A stretch of DNA of 55,513 nucleotides from Equadaptatus sp045642025. Its GTDB lineage: Bacteria > Synergistota > Synergistia > Synergistales > Synergistaceae. The notes under the pieces were generated by a model. That model had not been told where the DNA came from and made no database searches. It saw only the letters and a list, made by a program, of their open reading frames with translations. Location of the stretch: contig JAZUIB010000018.1 of the NCBI GenBank assembly GCA_045642025.1, forward strand, positions 1 through 55,513, given 5' to 3'. Shown one piece after another: positions 1 to 7,006 of the stretch. Both the position numbers and the translations under genes were made by a program. Within the stretch, counting starts at the first letter, position 1. Every line of letters starts with the position of its first letter.

Positions 1-185
1 GTTTTCCCGTTCATAGCTTGTTGGCAGCGGGCTTGTCAGCATCATGAACGCATGACGTCGATGCGATTAAAGTAAGAAGATTTAACACACGGATGTCCGA
101 CCGGTGGAAAAAGCCTTCCGTAAGCTAACCCGACGGGACAGAGCTAAATCTTGGAGAAGAGAAAAAACGCTGTGCGATTTCTTCA
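1..185. other. Unassigned left edge
   Basis: I see no convincing gene here. The one open frame (77 codons beginning at 104, read into the inverted-repeat element) has no ribosome binding site and no recognisable domain. The stretch may be the end of a neighbouring region cut by the window border. Confidence 0.4.
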
Positions 186-421
186 CCCTCCTATATATAA
201 TGTTCATAACTTTTGGTATTTGGAACACCCCCCCGATTTTTGCATTTGTTTTTTATTTACTTTTCAATTCATTTTCAAAATCTGCGATTGTAAAAAATTC
301 ACAAAGTGTCATAGAGTCAGTCTGTGACAGTGTTTAACCGCTGTTGACGAATTTCCGTCATACCTGTTCTAATTTGGGGTGTTCCATTTACCGTATCGTC
401 TGAACATTATATATAGGAGGG
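186..421. repeat. MITE-like element with 46-bp imperfect terminal inverted repeats
   Basis: The arms are 186-231 and 376-421. Reverse-complementing the right arm gives 38 of 46 identities without gaps: the outer 21 bases (beginning CCCTCCTATATATAATG) and the inner 10 bases (GGAACACCCC) match exactly, while the 15 between are diverged. Weak similarity continues outward (ATTTCTTCA against ATTTCTCATG). The AT-rich interior of 144 bases has no transposase. The layout fits a miniature inverted-repeat element or the fused ends of a deleted insertion sequence; a large transcribed hairpin is the alternative. No clear target-site duplication was found and I do not recognise the family. Confidence 0.6.
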
Positions 422-471
422 CATGAGAAATTTGTCACGCCTCTTAAAATATCAGAAAGGAGATGAAGGTT

Positions 472-576
472 ATGGCATCATTTGAAAATGAGAGTACAGC
501 ATTAAAGTATCGAAATATTGTTTTGAATATACTGTATTGTCAAAAGCGTTGCGATATGATATTATCAGATTGTTAG
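472..576 (+). CDS. Small ORF, 34 aa, unknown
   Basis: An ATG lies 8 bases after a strong Shine-Dalgarno sequence (AAAGGAGA). The 34-codon frame begins MASFENESTALKYRNIVLN and ends in TAG. I do not recognise it. It sits between the inverted-repeat element and the glycine riboswitch. It could be a real small protein, a leader peptide, or the surviving 5' end of a gene lost when the upstream element moved. The ribosome binding site is the main argument for translation; length and lack of a family argue against certainty. Confidence 0.35.
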   Translation: MASFENESTALKYRNIVLNILYCQKRCDMILSDC

Positions 577-630
577 AATTATAAATGTCTCCACCGATAT
601 CTTTAAAATCATACGGAAACTGGGGACATG

Positions 631-710
631 GGAACTCTGGAGAATTCCGCGTCAGAGCGGGTGCCGAAGGTGCAAGGCGCAGCCGAGTCTCTCAGGCAGA
701 AGGACAGAGC
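631..710 (+). promoter_or_regulatory. Glycine riboswitch, single aptamer
   Basis: The stretch carries the conserved core of the glycine riboswitch: GCCGAAGG at 663-670, CTCTCAGGC at 689-697 and AAGGACAGAG at 700-709. A closing P1 helix pairs CTCTG (635-639) with CAGAG (705-709). I see only one aptamer, not the common tandem pair; the 40 bases downstream contain a small GGTTG/CAACC helix that might act as the 'ghost' partner of singlet types. It lies about 150 bases before the first gene of the DUF5058-M20 operon on the same strand. Family assignment rests on known consensus; ligand and direction of control are inferred. Confidence 0.85.
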
Positions 711-749
711 AACCATAAGTAAGGTTGTTAGTTGCCTTGTTTTTCAGAA

Positions 750-776
750 CTCCCGTATAAAACGGGAGCTAGTTTT
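750..776 (+). terminator. Hairpin in the riboswitch expression platform
   Basis: CTCCCGT (750-756) and ACGGGAG (762-768) form a 7-bp stem with a 5-base loop, followed by CTAGTTTT. It sits between the glycine aptamer and the first gene, where a switchable terminator would be expected. The T run is short and interrupted, so termination would be modest. No antiterminator could be assigned with confidence. Confidence 0.5.
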
Positions 777-858
777 GGTTAAAGGGGGAGTGTGGAAAAC
801 AGACAACTGACCACAGGCATTCAATGTCGCTGCATAACTCAAAAGGAGGAAGATGTAT

Positions 859-1575
859 ATGGATTTCACAACAGTTTCTAATTTACCCATTTTTTGGGTG
901 CTTGCCAGTGTTACTGTTATCATTTCGGCGCTGCAGGCGTATTTCTACATCAGAGAAGCTAACATAGCCACAAGAGAATGCAACGTCAACCCTGAAATTC
1001 CGAAACAGGCATTCAGAATTGGCTTGATTTCTGCAATAGGACCTGCTCTCGGAGTTTTCATCGTCATGGTTGGCTTGATGGCTGCTATTGGCGGTCCGAT
1101 GGCATGGCTTCGCCTTTCAATCATAGGAGCTGCTCCTACCGAGCTTGCGGCTGCAACCTGCGGCGCTCAAGCATGCGGTATGGAAAATCTCGCAGACCCC
1201 AGATTCAACGAACTTTGGATGCTTGCCGTTGCATGGTTCGGCATGGCGCTGAACGGTGCAGGCTGGCTTGTTTTCACAGGACTTTTCACCCCCGGTCTTG
1301 AAAAACTGCGCGATAAACTTTCAGGCGGAGACACAAGCTGGCTCGCGGCTATGTCCGCGGCTTGCTCAATCGGTATCTTTGCCTATCTGAACGCAAACAA
1401 TATCATCACAAAAACGCGCGGCATCAATATTGGCGGCACCTGGGCAGCTCTCGGCGGCGCTGTAAGCATGATGATTATCGGCCGTGTTTTTGTACCGAAA
1501 TGCCCCAAACTTGCTGAATATTCACTCGGTATAGCAATGATTATCGGCATCGCGCTTGCGCTCATGTTCGCATAG
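859..1575 (+). CDS. DUF5058 family membrane protein
   Basis: The protein is 238 aa and very hydrophobic, with about six to seven membrane segments. It resembles the DUF5058 family, whose members are uncharacterised and commonly sit next to amidohydrolases. A polar motif, TELAAATCGAQACG, lies between predicted helices in the middle. It is the first gene behind the glycine riboswitch, followed 16 bases later by a second membrane protein and then an M20 amidohydrolase. This suggests the two membrane proteins form a transporter for a substrate or product of the hydrolase. The ATG at 859 is chosen because AGGAGG (844-849) lies 9 bases away; an ATG at 853 would be only 3 bases from it. Confidence 0.75.
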   Translation: MDFTTVSNLPIFWVLASVTVIISALQAYFYIREANIATRECNVNPEIPKQAFRIGLISAIGPALGVFIVMVGLMAAIGGPMAWLRLSIIGAAPTELAAATCGAQACGMENLADPRFNELWMLAVAWFGMALNGAGWLVFTGLFTPGLEKLRDKLSGGDTSWLAAMSAACSIGIFAYLNANNIITKTRGINIGGTWAALGGAVSMMIIGRVFVPKCPKLAEYSLGIAMIIGIALALMFA

Positions 1576-1591
1576 AAAGGAGAGAATTACC

Positions 1592-2263
1592 ATGGCAAAC
1601 GAATATAATCTCTCAACCTGGAAAAAAGACTGTATCAAAATAGGAGCTCCGACGAACCTGCTTGCAGCGGCAACAGCGTTCCTTCCGGTGCTTTACCTCT
1701 GCATGAAATACAACTGCTGGCCGAACATCAGCTATGTGCTTGAAGCCTGGCTGCAGACAGCGCTTCTTTTCGGCGCGTTCTATATTGTTGAACCGATTTC
1801 TTACTATGCCTCACTCGGTATGGCAGGAACCTACCTCAGTTTCCTTTCAGGAAACATAGGCAACATGCGTGTTCCCTGCGCGGCACTTGCGCTTGACGTT
1901 ACAAAGAGCGAAGCCGGCACGATTCAGGCTGAAATCGTTTCCACAATGGCAATTTGCGGTTCAATTATCACAAACCTTATAGCAACCACGGCAGCCGCTA
2001 TTTGCGGAGCCGCGGTAGTTGCAATTTTGCCGGATTCAATCAGCCTTGGTCTTAAGGTTTATGCATCAGCCGCAATTTTCGGCGCTACACTCGGTAATTT
2101 TGGTCTTAAACAGCCGAAGCTCGCGCTTTGCTCGCTTGCAATTCCTGTTGCGTGCAAAATGATAGGCGGTATGCAGGCGTGGATCGTTATCGTTCTTTCA
2201 GTTTTCGGAACGGTTGCAATCGCGCGTATGATGTATATGGCAGATAAGAAGAAAGCTGCATAA
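1592..2263 (+). CDS. Uncharacterised membrane protein, partner of DUF5058 protein
   Basis: The protein is 223 aa with about six hydrophobic segments. It has a short cytoplasmic-looking N-terminus (MANEYNLSTWKKD) and a basic C-terminus (ADKKKAA). The central polar patch GNIGNMRVPCAAL, between two long hydrophobic stretches, is the most distinctive region. I cannot name a characterised family. Spacing to both neighbours is tight and each gene has its own Shine-Dalgarno sequence (AAAGGAGAG before this one), so it is very likely co-transcribed. I infer that it and the DUF5058 protein act as one membrane complex. An upstream in-frame start inside the previous gene is rejected because it lacks a ribosome binding site. 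Confidence 0.7.
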   Translation: MANEYNLSTWKKDCIKIGAPTNLLAAATAFLPVLYLCMKYNCWPNISYVLEAWLQTALLFGAFYIVEPISYYASLGMAGTYLSFLSGNIGNMRVPCAALALDVTKSEAGTIQAEIVSTMAICGSIITNLIATTAAAICGAAVVAILPDSISLGLKVYASAAIFGATLGNFGLKQPKLALCSLAIPVACKMIGGMQAWIVIVLSVFGTVAIARMMYMADKKKAA

Positions 2264-2277
2264 CGGAGGCGACTATT

Positions 2278-3456
2278 ATGATGTGGAATGAATGCAAAGA
2301 TTTGCAGGACTATATCGTTTCAATGCGCAGAGATCTGCATAAAATCCCTGAGCTCGGCCTTAATCTTCCTAAAACCCGCGACTATGTCACGGCGAAGCTT
2401 GATGAATACGGTATTCCTTACAAACTTTCAGAAAAAGACAGCAGCATAATCGCGACTCTTAAAGGCGGCAAGCCCGGTAAAACGGTAGCTTTGCGCGCTG
2501 ATATGGACGCGCTTCCGATTACGGAAGAAACAGGCTTGGAATTTGCGTCAACACATCCCGGATGCATGCATGCCTGCGGACATGATACGCATGCTTCAAT
2601 GCTTCTTGGAGCTGCCAAGGTTCTTGCGGCTCACAAAGATGAGCTCTGCGGCGAAGTGAGATTTTTGTTCCAGACAGCGGAAGAAATATCAAAAGGCGCG
2701 AATATTGTCGTCGAAAACGGCGGAATTGACGGTGTTGACGCAATTTACGGCATGCACATTGGCTCAATTCTTGACAAGAACATTCCGGCAGGAACGTTTA
2801 TTGTTTGCCCGGGCCCTGTAATGGCATCGTTTGACCGCTTTGTTATTAAAATTAAAGGTTCAGCCTGCCACGGTTCAACCCCTGAAAAAGGTATTGACCC
2901 GATTAACATTGCGGCTCACGTTGTTCTCGGACTTGAAGCGATTATTGCGCGTGAATTTAATGCCTGTGACCCGTGTGTTGTTACAGTCGGAAAAATCGCA
3001 GGCGGCAGCCAGTACAATGTCATCCCCGACGAAGTCGTGCTTGAAGGCACAACCCGCGCGTTCAAAGAAGAAGTACGCCGGAAAATGGCAACGCGCATTG
3101 AGCAGATTGCGAAATCAACAGCCGAAGCTTTCGGCGGTACGATTGAGTTCCTGATGGACTGGGGCGCTGCTCCTGTTATCAACACGCCTGAAAACGCGGC
3201 ATTCGCAGCCGAAGCCGTTAAGGAAATTTTCGGTGACAATATGCAGACAAGCCGCCCTGCGCCGAATATGGCGGGCGAAGATTTTGCGGAATATCTTGCA
3301 AGAGTTCCAGGCGCGTTTATGTTCCTTAGCTCATCAAACCCTGCAAAGCATACGGATATCGCGCATCACAACAGCAAGTTTGATGTTGACGAAGATGTTC
3401 TTTGGATGGGTTCAGCAGCCTTTGTAGCCATTACGGAAAAATATCTTAACGCGTAA
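2278..3456 (+). CDS. M20D family amidohydrolase (hippurate hydrolase / N-acyl amino acid type)
   Basis: This 392-aa metallohydrolase has the usual full length for the M20D family (hippuricase, IAA-amino acid hydrolases, N-acyl amino acid deacetylases). Expected metal ligands are visible: C100 and H102 in ACGHDTHAS, E135/E136 in TAEE, H160 in YGMHIG and H363/H364 near the C-terminus. The family cleaves the amide bond of N-acylated amino acids. No signal peptide is present, so the enzyme is cytoplasmic. As the third gene behind a glycine riboswitch, next to two putative transporter subunits, it plausibly acts on a glycine conjugate or a related acyl-amino acid; that link is inference. The start could be either of two adjacent ATG codons after CGGAGG. 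Confidence 0.85.
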   Translation: MMWNECKDLQDYIVSMRRDLHKIPELGLNLPKTRDYVTAKLDEYGIPYKLSEKDSSIIATLKGGKPGKTVALRADMDALPITEETGLEFASTHPGCMHACGHDTHASMLLGAAKVLAAHKDELCGEVRFLFQTAEEISKGANIVVENGGIDGVDAIYGMHIGSILDKNIPAGTFIVCPGPVMASFDRFVIKIKGSACHGSTPEKGIDPINIAAHVVLGLEAIIAREFNACDPCVVTVGKIAGGSQYNVIPDEVVLEGTTRAFKEEVRRKMATRIEQIAKSTAEAFGGTIEFLMDWGAAPVINTPENAAFAAEAVKEIFGDNMQTSRPAPNMAGEDFAEYLARVPGAFMFLSSSNPAKHTDIAHHNSKFDVDEDVLWMGSAAFVAITEKYLNA

Positions 3457-3479
3457 GCGTCTTTTACGGTGCACGGATT

Positions 3480-3761
3480 ATGAAAAGTATGGGCTCGTTT
3501 ATGGTTATATATGTTCTCGGTCTGCTTGTTTTCTTTTATCTGCTGGTAATTTTGCCTGGTAAAAGAAAAAACAAGAAGGTCAGAGCAATGCATGACTCGG
3601 TGCGTGCCGGTGACGTTATCGCCACAATTGGTGGAATTATCGGTACTGTCAAAGAACGCGACGAAGAAACAGCCACAGTTTTGATTGACGAGAAAAATGG
3701 TACAACGATAAAAATTGTCATTCAAGCAGTGCAGTCCATTCTTGAAAAGTCTGATGCATAA
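3480..3761 (+). CDS. YajC-like membrane protein, stand-alone copy
   Basis: The protein is 93 aa: one N-terminal transmembrane helix (about residues 8-26), then a basic linker (GKRKNKKVRAMHDSVRAGD) and a small beta domain with IATIGGIIGTV. This matches the YajC fold, the accessory subunit of the SecDF complex. A second, longer YajC sits in its normal place before secD-secF at 15.9 kb, so this is a paralogue outside the sec operon. It begins 23 bases after the amidohydrolase stop and precedes a good terminator, so it looks like the last gene of the riboswitch operon. Whether it works with SecDF or with the adjacent membrane proteins is unknown. Confidence 0.75.
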   Translation: MKSMGSFMVIYVLGLLVFFYLLVILPGKRKNKKVRAMHDSVRAGDVIATIGGIIGTVKERDEETATVLIDEKNGTTIKIVIQAVQSILEKSDA

Positions 3762-3780
3762 CAAAAAACGAAAGTAAAAA

Positions 3781-3812
3781 AAAATCCGTCTCAAATGAGG
3801 CGGATTTTTTTT
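3781..3812 (+). terminator. Rho-independent terminator of the riboswitch operon
   Basis: TCCGTCTC and GAGGCGGA form an 8-bp stem (one G-T pair) around AAAT, flanked by a run of A and followed by eight T. It separates the riboswitch operon from rmuC. Confidence 0.9.
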
Positions 3813-3864
3813 ACGTTTTTGAAGTATAATTTAGTGGAGAGAAGATATGTACGGAGGATATGCG

Positions 3865-4968
3865 ATGACATTTTTTGAAATACTCATAACCATATTGATT
3901 GCTGCAGTGCTTGTTTTGCTTGTTCTTGTGTTGGTAAAGAAACCGCAGCAGGAAAATCTTAAGGAGGATATTGCGCTGTTTAGGCGTGAACAGGCAGAAA
4001 ATATAGACCGTTTCCGCGAGGAGCAGAGCAATAATATTGACAGGCTCGGCAGAAATATAGATGACAGGCTCGGTGCGCTGCAAAAGACAAATGATGAAAA
4101 ACTTGCCGAGGTTAATAAGACCGTCGGCGAACGGCTGCAGAAGAATTTTGCCGACAGTTTCGGCATGGTGAATAAACGGCTTGAAGATGTCAACAAAACT
4201 GTAGGTGAAATCAGTGGTTTGTCGGGCGATGTTAAGGACCTGCGCAAGCTTTTTGTCGGTGTTAAAACGCGCGGAGTGTGGGGAGAAACGCAGCTTCGCG
4301 CGATTATCGAGCAGCTGCTTACGCACGATCAGTATGAGGAAAATGTTGCAACACGTCCGCGGTCTTCCGATCCCGTGGAATTTGCGATTAAAATGCCGGG
4401 CTTTGATGATACTCCGGTGCTTCTGCCTGTTGATTCGAAGTGCCCTATTGAAGCTTACAGCCGCATTATCGAAGCCGCCCAGCAAAATGATACGGCTGCT
4501 GTTGAGAGCGAGCGGAAGACGCTCCGTCAGACGGTGCTTAAGGAAGCAAACGATATTAAAAATAAGTACATTGAGATACCTTACACAACCGATTTTGGTA
4601 TACTTTTTGTGCCGATTGAAGGGTTGTTTGTCGAAATTATGAGCATAAACGGACTGCGCGATGAGCTGCTGGATAAAAAAATTATCCCGGCGGGGCCTAC
4701 TACCTTTGCTGCGCTGCTTAACAGTCTAAGGCTTGGTTTTCAGACGCTGCAGATACAAAAAAAAGCCGGTGAAATTGAAGTTTTGCTTGGCAAGGCAAAA
4801 ACGGAATTTGAAAAATACGGCGAGGTCGTGGAGAAAACTGCAGGCTATATTGATAAGGCTTCATCTGCGCTTGAAACTCTTTCTGTAAGGAATAGAAAAA
4901 TTACATCTGCATTGAAAAATATTGAAGCAGTTTCGGTTATGCCAGAGGATTTTTCCGGCGGCGAATAG
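3865..4968 (+). CDS. rmuC: DNA recombination protein RmuC
   Basis: The protein is 367 aa with the classical RmuC layout: an N-terminal membrane anchor (about residues 1-22), a charged coiled coil rich in repeats such as REEQSNNIDRLGRNIDDRL, and a globular RmuC domain from about residue 120 (GVWGETQLRAIIEQLL; LPVDSKCPIEAY; TDFGILFVPIEGL). RmuC proteins limit DNA inversions between short inverted repeats and are thought to be nuclease-related. The chosen ATG follows CGGAGG by 7 bases; an in-frame ATG 18 bases upstream, preceded by GGAGA, is also possible. It is followed 17 bases later by a hydrogenase-like gene with no functional link that I can see. Confidence 0.9.
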   Translation: MTFFEILITILIAAVLVLLVLVLVKKPQQENLKEDIALFRREQAENIDRFREEQSNNIDRLGRNIDDRLGALQKTNDEKLAEVNKTVGERLQKNFADSFGMVNKRLEDVNKTVGEISGLSGDVKDLRKLFVGVKTRGVWGETQLRAIIEQLLTHDQYEENVATRPRSSDPVEFAIKMPGFDDTPVLLPVDSKCPIEAYSRIIEAAQQNDTAAVESERKTLRQTVLKEANDIKNKYIEIPYTTDFGILFVPIEGLFVEIMSINGLRDELLDKKIIPAGPTTFAALLNSLRLGFQTLQIQKKAGEIEVLLGKAKTEFEKYGEVVEKTAGYIDKASSALETLSVRNRKITSALKNIEAVSVMPEDFSGGE

Positions 4969-4985
4969 ACAAGGGGGGATTTGAA

Positions 4986-6428
4986 ATGCGTCAGCTGATT
5001 CCGAAAAAAGAAATTTGGTCCATGCTTATCAAAGCTTTTTTCTCCGATGATTTCTGCGAGAATGTGCGTCTTATACCGTTTAGGATAAGACCGCAGAATA
5101 GCGCGGAAGCAACCCGTTGTTGTGTGTACAAAGACAGGGCTGTAGCCAGAAAAAGGCTGCTTGCTGCGATGGGACTGCCGATTGAGTGGGACGATGAAAC
5201 GATACCGCTTGACCGGTATGCGCGTGAGGCGTATGAGGCAGGGAATGAATTTGAAAATGCGCTGACGATTTTGCAGACTGCGTGCGACGGATGTCACGGC
5301 AATGAAGTTTTTGTCACAAATCTTTGCCACGGTTGCCCTGCCGAAGCGTGTTTTAAGAGCTGTAAATTCGGGGCAATTAGTTTTGACGCGGAAAGAAAAT
5401 CCGTCATAGACCAGTCAAAATGCAAAAAATGCCAACGCTGTGTTGAGGCGTGTCCTTACAGCGCGATTGTAAAAATGAGCGCGCCTTGTGAAAAAGCCTG
5501 TCCGTTAGGTGCGATACGCAAAGATGAAACAGGTAGGGCTTCAATAGACCCTGATAAATGTATAGCCTGCGGCCGCTGTATCCCTGCCTGCCCGTTCAGC
5601 GCGGTATGTCTTATAAGCCGTATGCTCGAGGTTTTAAAGGCGATAAAAGATGGCAGAAAAGTTGTTGCTCTGCTTGCTCCTTCTGCCGCGGGACAATTTG
5701 CGGAAACTAATGTAAAGCAGCTTAAGACTGCGCTTATCAAGGCGGGTTTTTACGATGCTTTTGAAGTAGCCTGGGGAGCAGATGTTACCGCAAGGCTTGA
5801 GGCAAACGAGTTCCGCGAACGTATGGCGCGCGGTGATAAGTTTATGACAACTTCCTGCTGCGCCGGTTATAGACAGCTTGTCGCAAAGCAGCTGCCGGAA
5901 ATTGCGCCTTATGTTTCTTCGGTTGAAACTCCTATGCACTATACGGCCGAATATGTCAAACAGCATATTGAAGATGCTGTCGTAGTTTTTTTGAGCCCGT
6001 GTGCTGCCAAAATGGCGGAAGACTATTATGATGATTTTGTTGACTTTGTTATAAACTTTGGTGAACTTGAAGCACTGTTTGATGCGCTTGAAATAAATCC
6101 GGCGGAATGTGAGGAAACAGAATTTGTGCTCTCAAGCAGCCGTGAAGGGCGCAATTTTGCGAACACCGGCGGTGTTTCTGAAGCTGTTCAGGCTGCCATG
6201 CCGGAAGATATCCCCGTAAACATATGCAGAATAAACGGTATGAACAAAGAGAACCTTGCAAAACTGCGGCGTTTTGCGATTACGGGAGAAGCAGACGGCT
6301 GCAACCTTGTGGAGGTAATGTGTTGTGAAGGAGGCTGCGCAGGCGGAAATATGGTTATACGTCAGTGTAAAGAAGTTGCAAAACAGGTTGAGCAATATTC
6401 AAAGGAAGGCAACTCTCTGACAGAGTGA
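4986..6428 (+). CDS. [FeFe] hydrogenase-like iron-sulfur protein (group B type)
   Basis: This 480-aa cytoplasmic protein combines ferredoxin-type clusters with an H-cluster domain. Cysteine-rich motifs lie at about 100-127 (CDGC, CHGCPAEACFKSC), 146-156 (CKKCQRCVEAC), 168-172 and 192-202 (CIACGRCIPAC). The H-cluster motifs are present in altered form: TTSCCAGY (C291, C292), LSPCAAK (C339) and MCCEGGCAGG (C447, C451). This fits the monomeric group B [FeFe] hydrogenases rather than bifurcating enzymes; such proteins may oxidise or evolve H2 or act as sensors. No maturases (HydE, HydF, HydG) are in the window. It is followed 12 bases later by a corrinoid adenosyltransferase gene, so the two are probably co-transcribed. 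Confidence 0.85.
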   Translation: MRQLIPKKEIWSMLIKAFFSDDFCENVRLIPFRIRPQNSAEATRCCVYKDRAVARKRLLAAMGLPIEWDDETIPLDRYAREAYEAGNEFENALTILQTACDGCHGNEVFVTNLCHGCPAEACFKSCKFGAISFDAERKSVIDQSKCKKCQRCVEACPYSAIVKMSAPCEKACPLGAIRKDETGRASIDPDKCIACGRCIPACPFSAVCLISRMLEVLKAIKDGRKVVALLAPSAAGQFAETNVKQLKTALIKAGFYDAFEVAWGADVTARLEANEFRERMARGDKFMTTSCCAGYRQLVAKQLPEIAPYVSSVETPMHYTAEYVKQHIEDAVVVFLSPCAAKMAEDYYDDFVDFVINFGELEALFDALEINPAECEETEFVLSSSREGRNFANTGGVSEAVQAAMPEDIPVNICRINGMNKENLAKLRRFAITGEADGCNLVEVMCCEGGCAGGNMVIRQCKEVAKQVEQYSKEGNSLTE

Positions 6429-6440
6429 AGGCGATAGTAA

Positions 6441-6956
6441 ATGATTCACGTTTACTGCGGTAACGGTAAAGGAAAAACTACTGCGGCGATGGGCTTGATT
6501 GTCCGTGCGGCAGGTTGTGGTATGAAAGTATTGCTTGTGCAGTTTCTCAAAGATGACTCGGGCAATGAACTGAAAAGTCTCTCTCAGCTTTCCGGTGTTG
6601 ATTTTTTGCACCGGAGCGGCAGAGAAAAATTTACCTTTTGTATGACAGATGAAGAAAAGAAGTTCCGCAGAGCTGATTATGCAAGGCTGTTGGCTGAAGC
6701 GGAAGAAAGGTGCGCAGAGGGCGGATATGGTATGCTTGTGCTTGATGAGGCGCTCCGGGCAGTCAATCACGGCATACTTGACGAGACGGAGCTGCTTGGT
6801 TTTCTTGCATCTGTTAAGAATAAATATGAGGTGGTAATTACAGGCACACATCCGTCAGAGAAACTTATTGGGCTTGCCGATTATGTTTCCGAGATTGTGA
6901 AGCGCAAGCACCCATACGACAACGGAACTGTCGCTAGAGAGGGAATAGAATATTAA
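6441..6956 (+). CDS. cobO: Cob(I)yrinic acid a,c-diamide adenosyltransferase
   Basis: This 171-aa P-loop enzyme of the CobA/CobO/BtuR family transfers the adenosyl group of ATP to cobalt of a corrinoid. The Walker A motif GNGKGKTT is at residues 7-14, and the Walker B-like LVLDEALRAVNHG follows near residue 100. Length matches the family. No other cobalamin gene lies in the window, so a salvage role is as likely as de novo synthesis. The gene follows the hydrogenase-like gene closely and ends in a terminator shared with the convergent serpin gene. Confidence 0.9.
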   Translation: MIHVYCGNGKGKTTAAMGLIVRAAGCGMKVLLVQFLKDDSGNELKSLSQLSGVDFLHRSGREKFTFCMTDEEKKFRRADYARLLAEAEERCAEGGYGMLVLDEALRAVNHGILDETELLGFLASVKNKYEVVITGTHPSEKLIGLADYVSEIVKRKHPYDNGTVAREGIEY

Positions 6957-6981
6957 AAGCAGCGCAAAGCGCTGCTTTTTT
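6955..6981. terminator. Bidirectional terminator between cobO and the serpin gene
   Basis: AAAAGCAGCGC and GCGCTGCTTTT form an 11-bp stem around AAA, with T runs on the outside of both strands. It serves the convergent transcripts from the cobO side and the serpin side. Confidence 0.9.
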
Positions 6982-7006
6982 GTTGAATTTTAAAATTCAG
7001 CCGAGT

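Noticed and set aside
104..337. 77-codon open frame on the plus strand at the left edge
   Set aside because: It has no ribosome binding site, runs across the inverted-repeat arm and has no recognisable domain.
628..810. 60-codon open frame on the plus strand
   Set aside because: It covers the glycine aptamer and its downstream hairpin. The sequence is explained by RNA structure, and there is no ribosome binding site.
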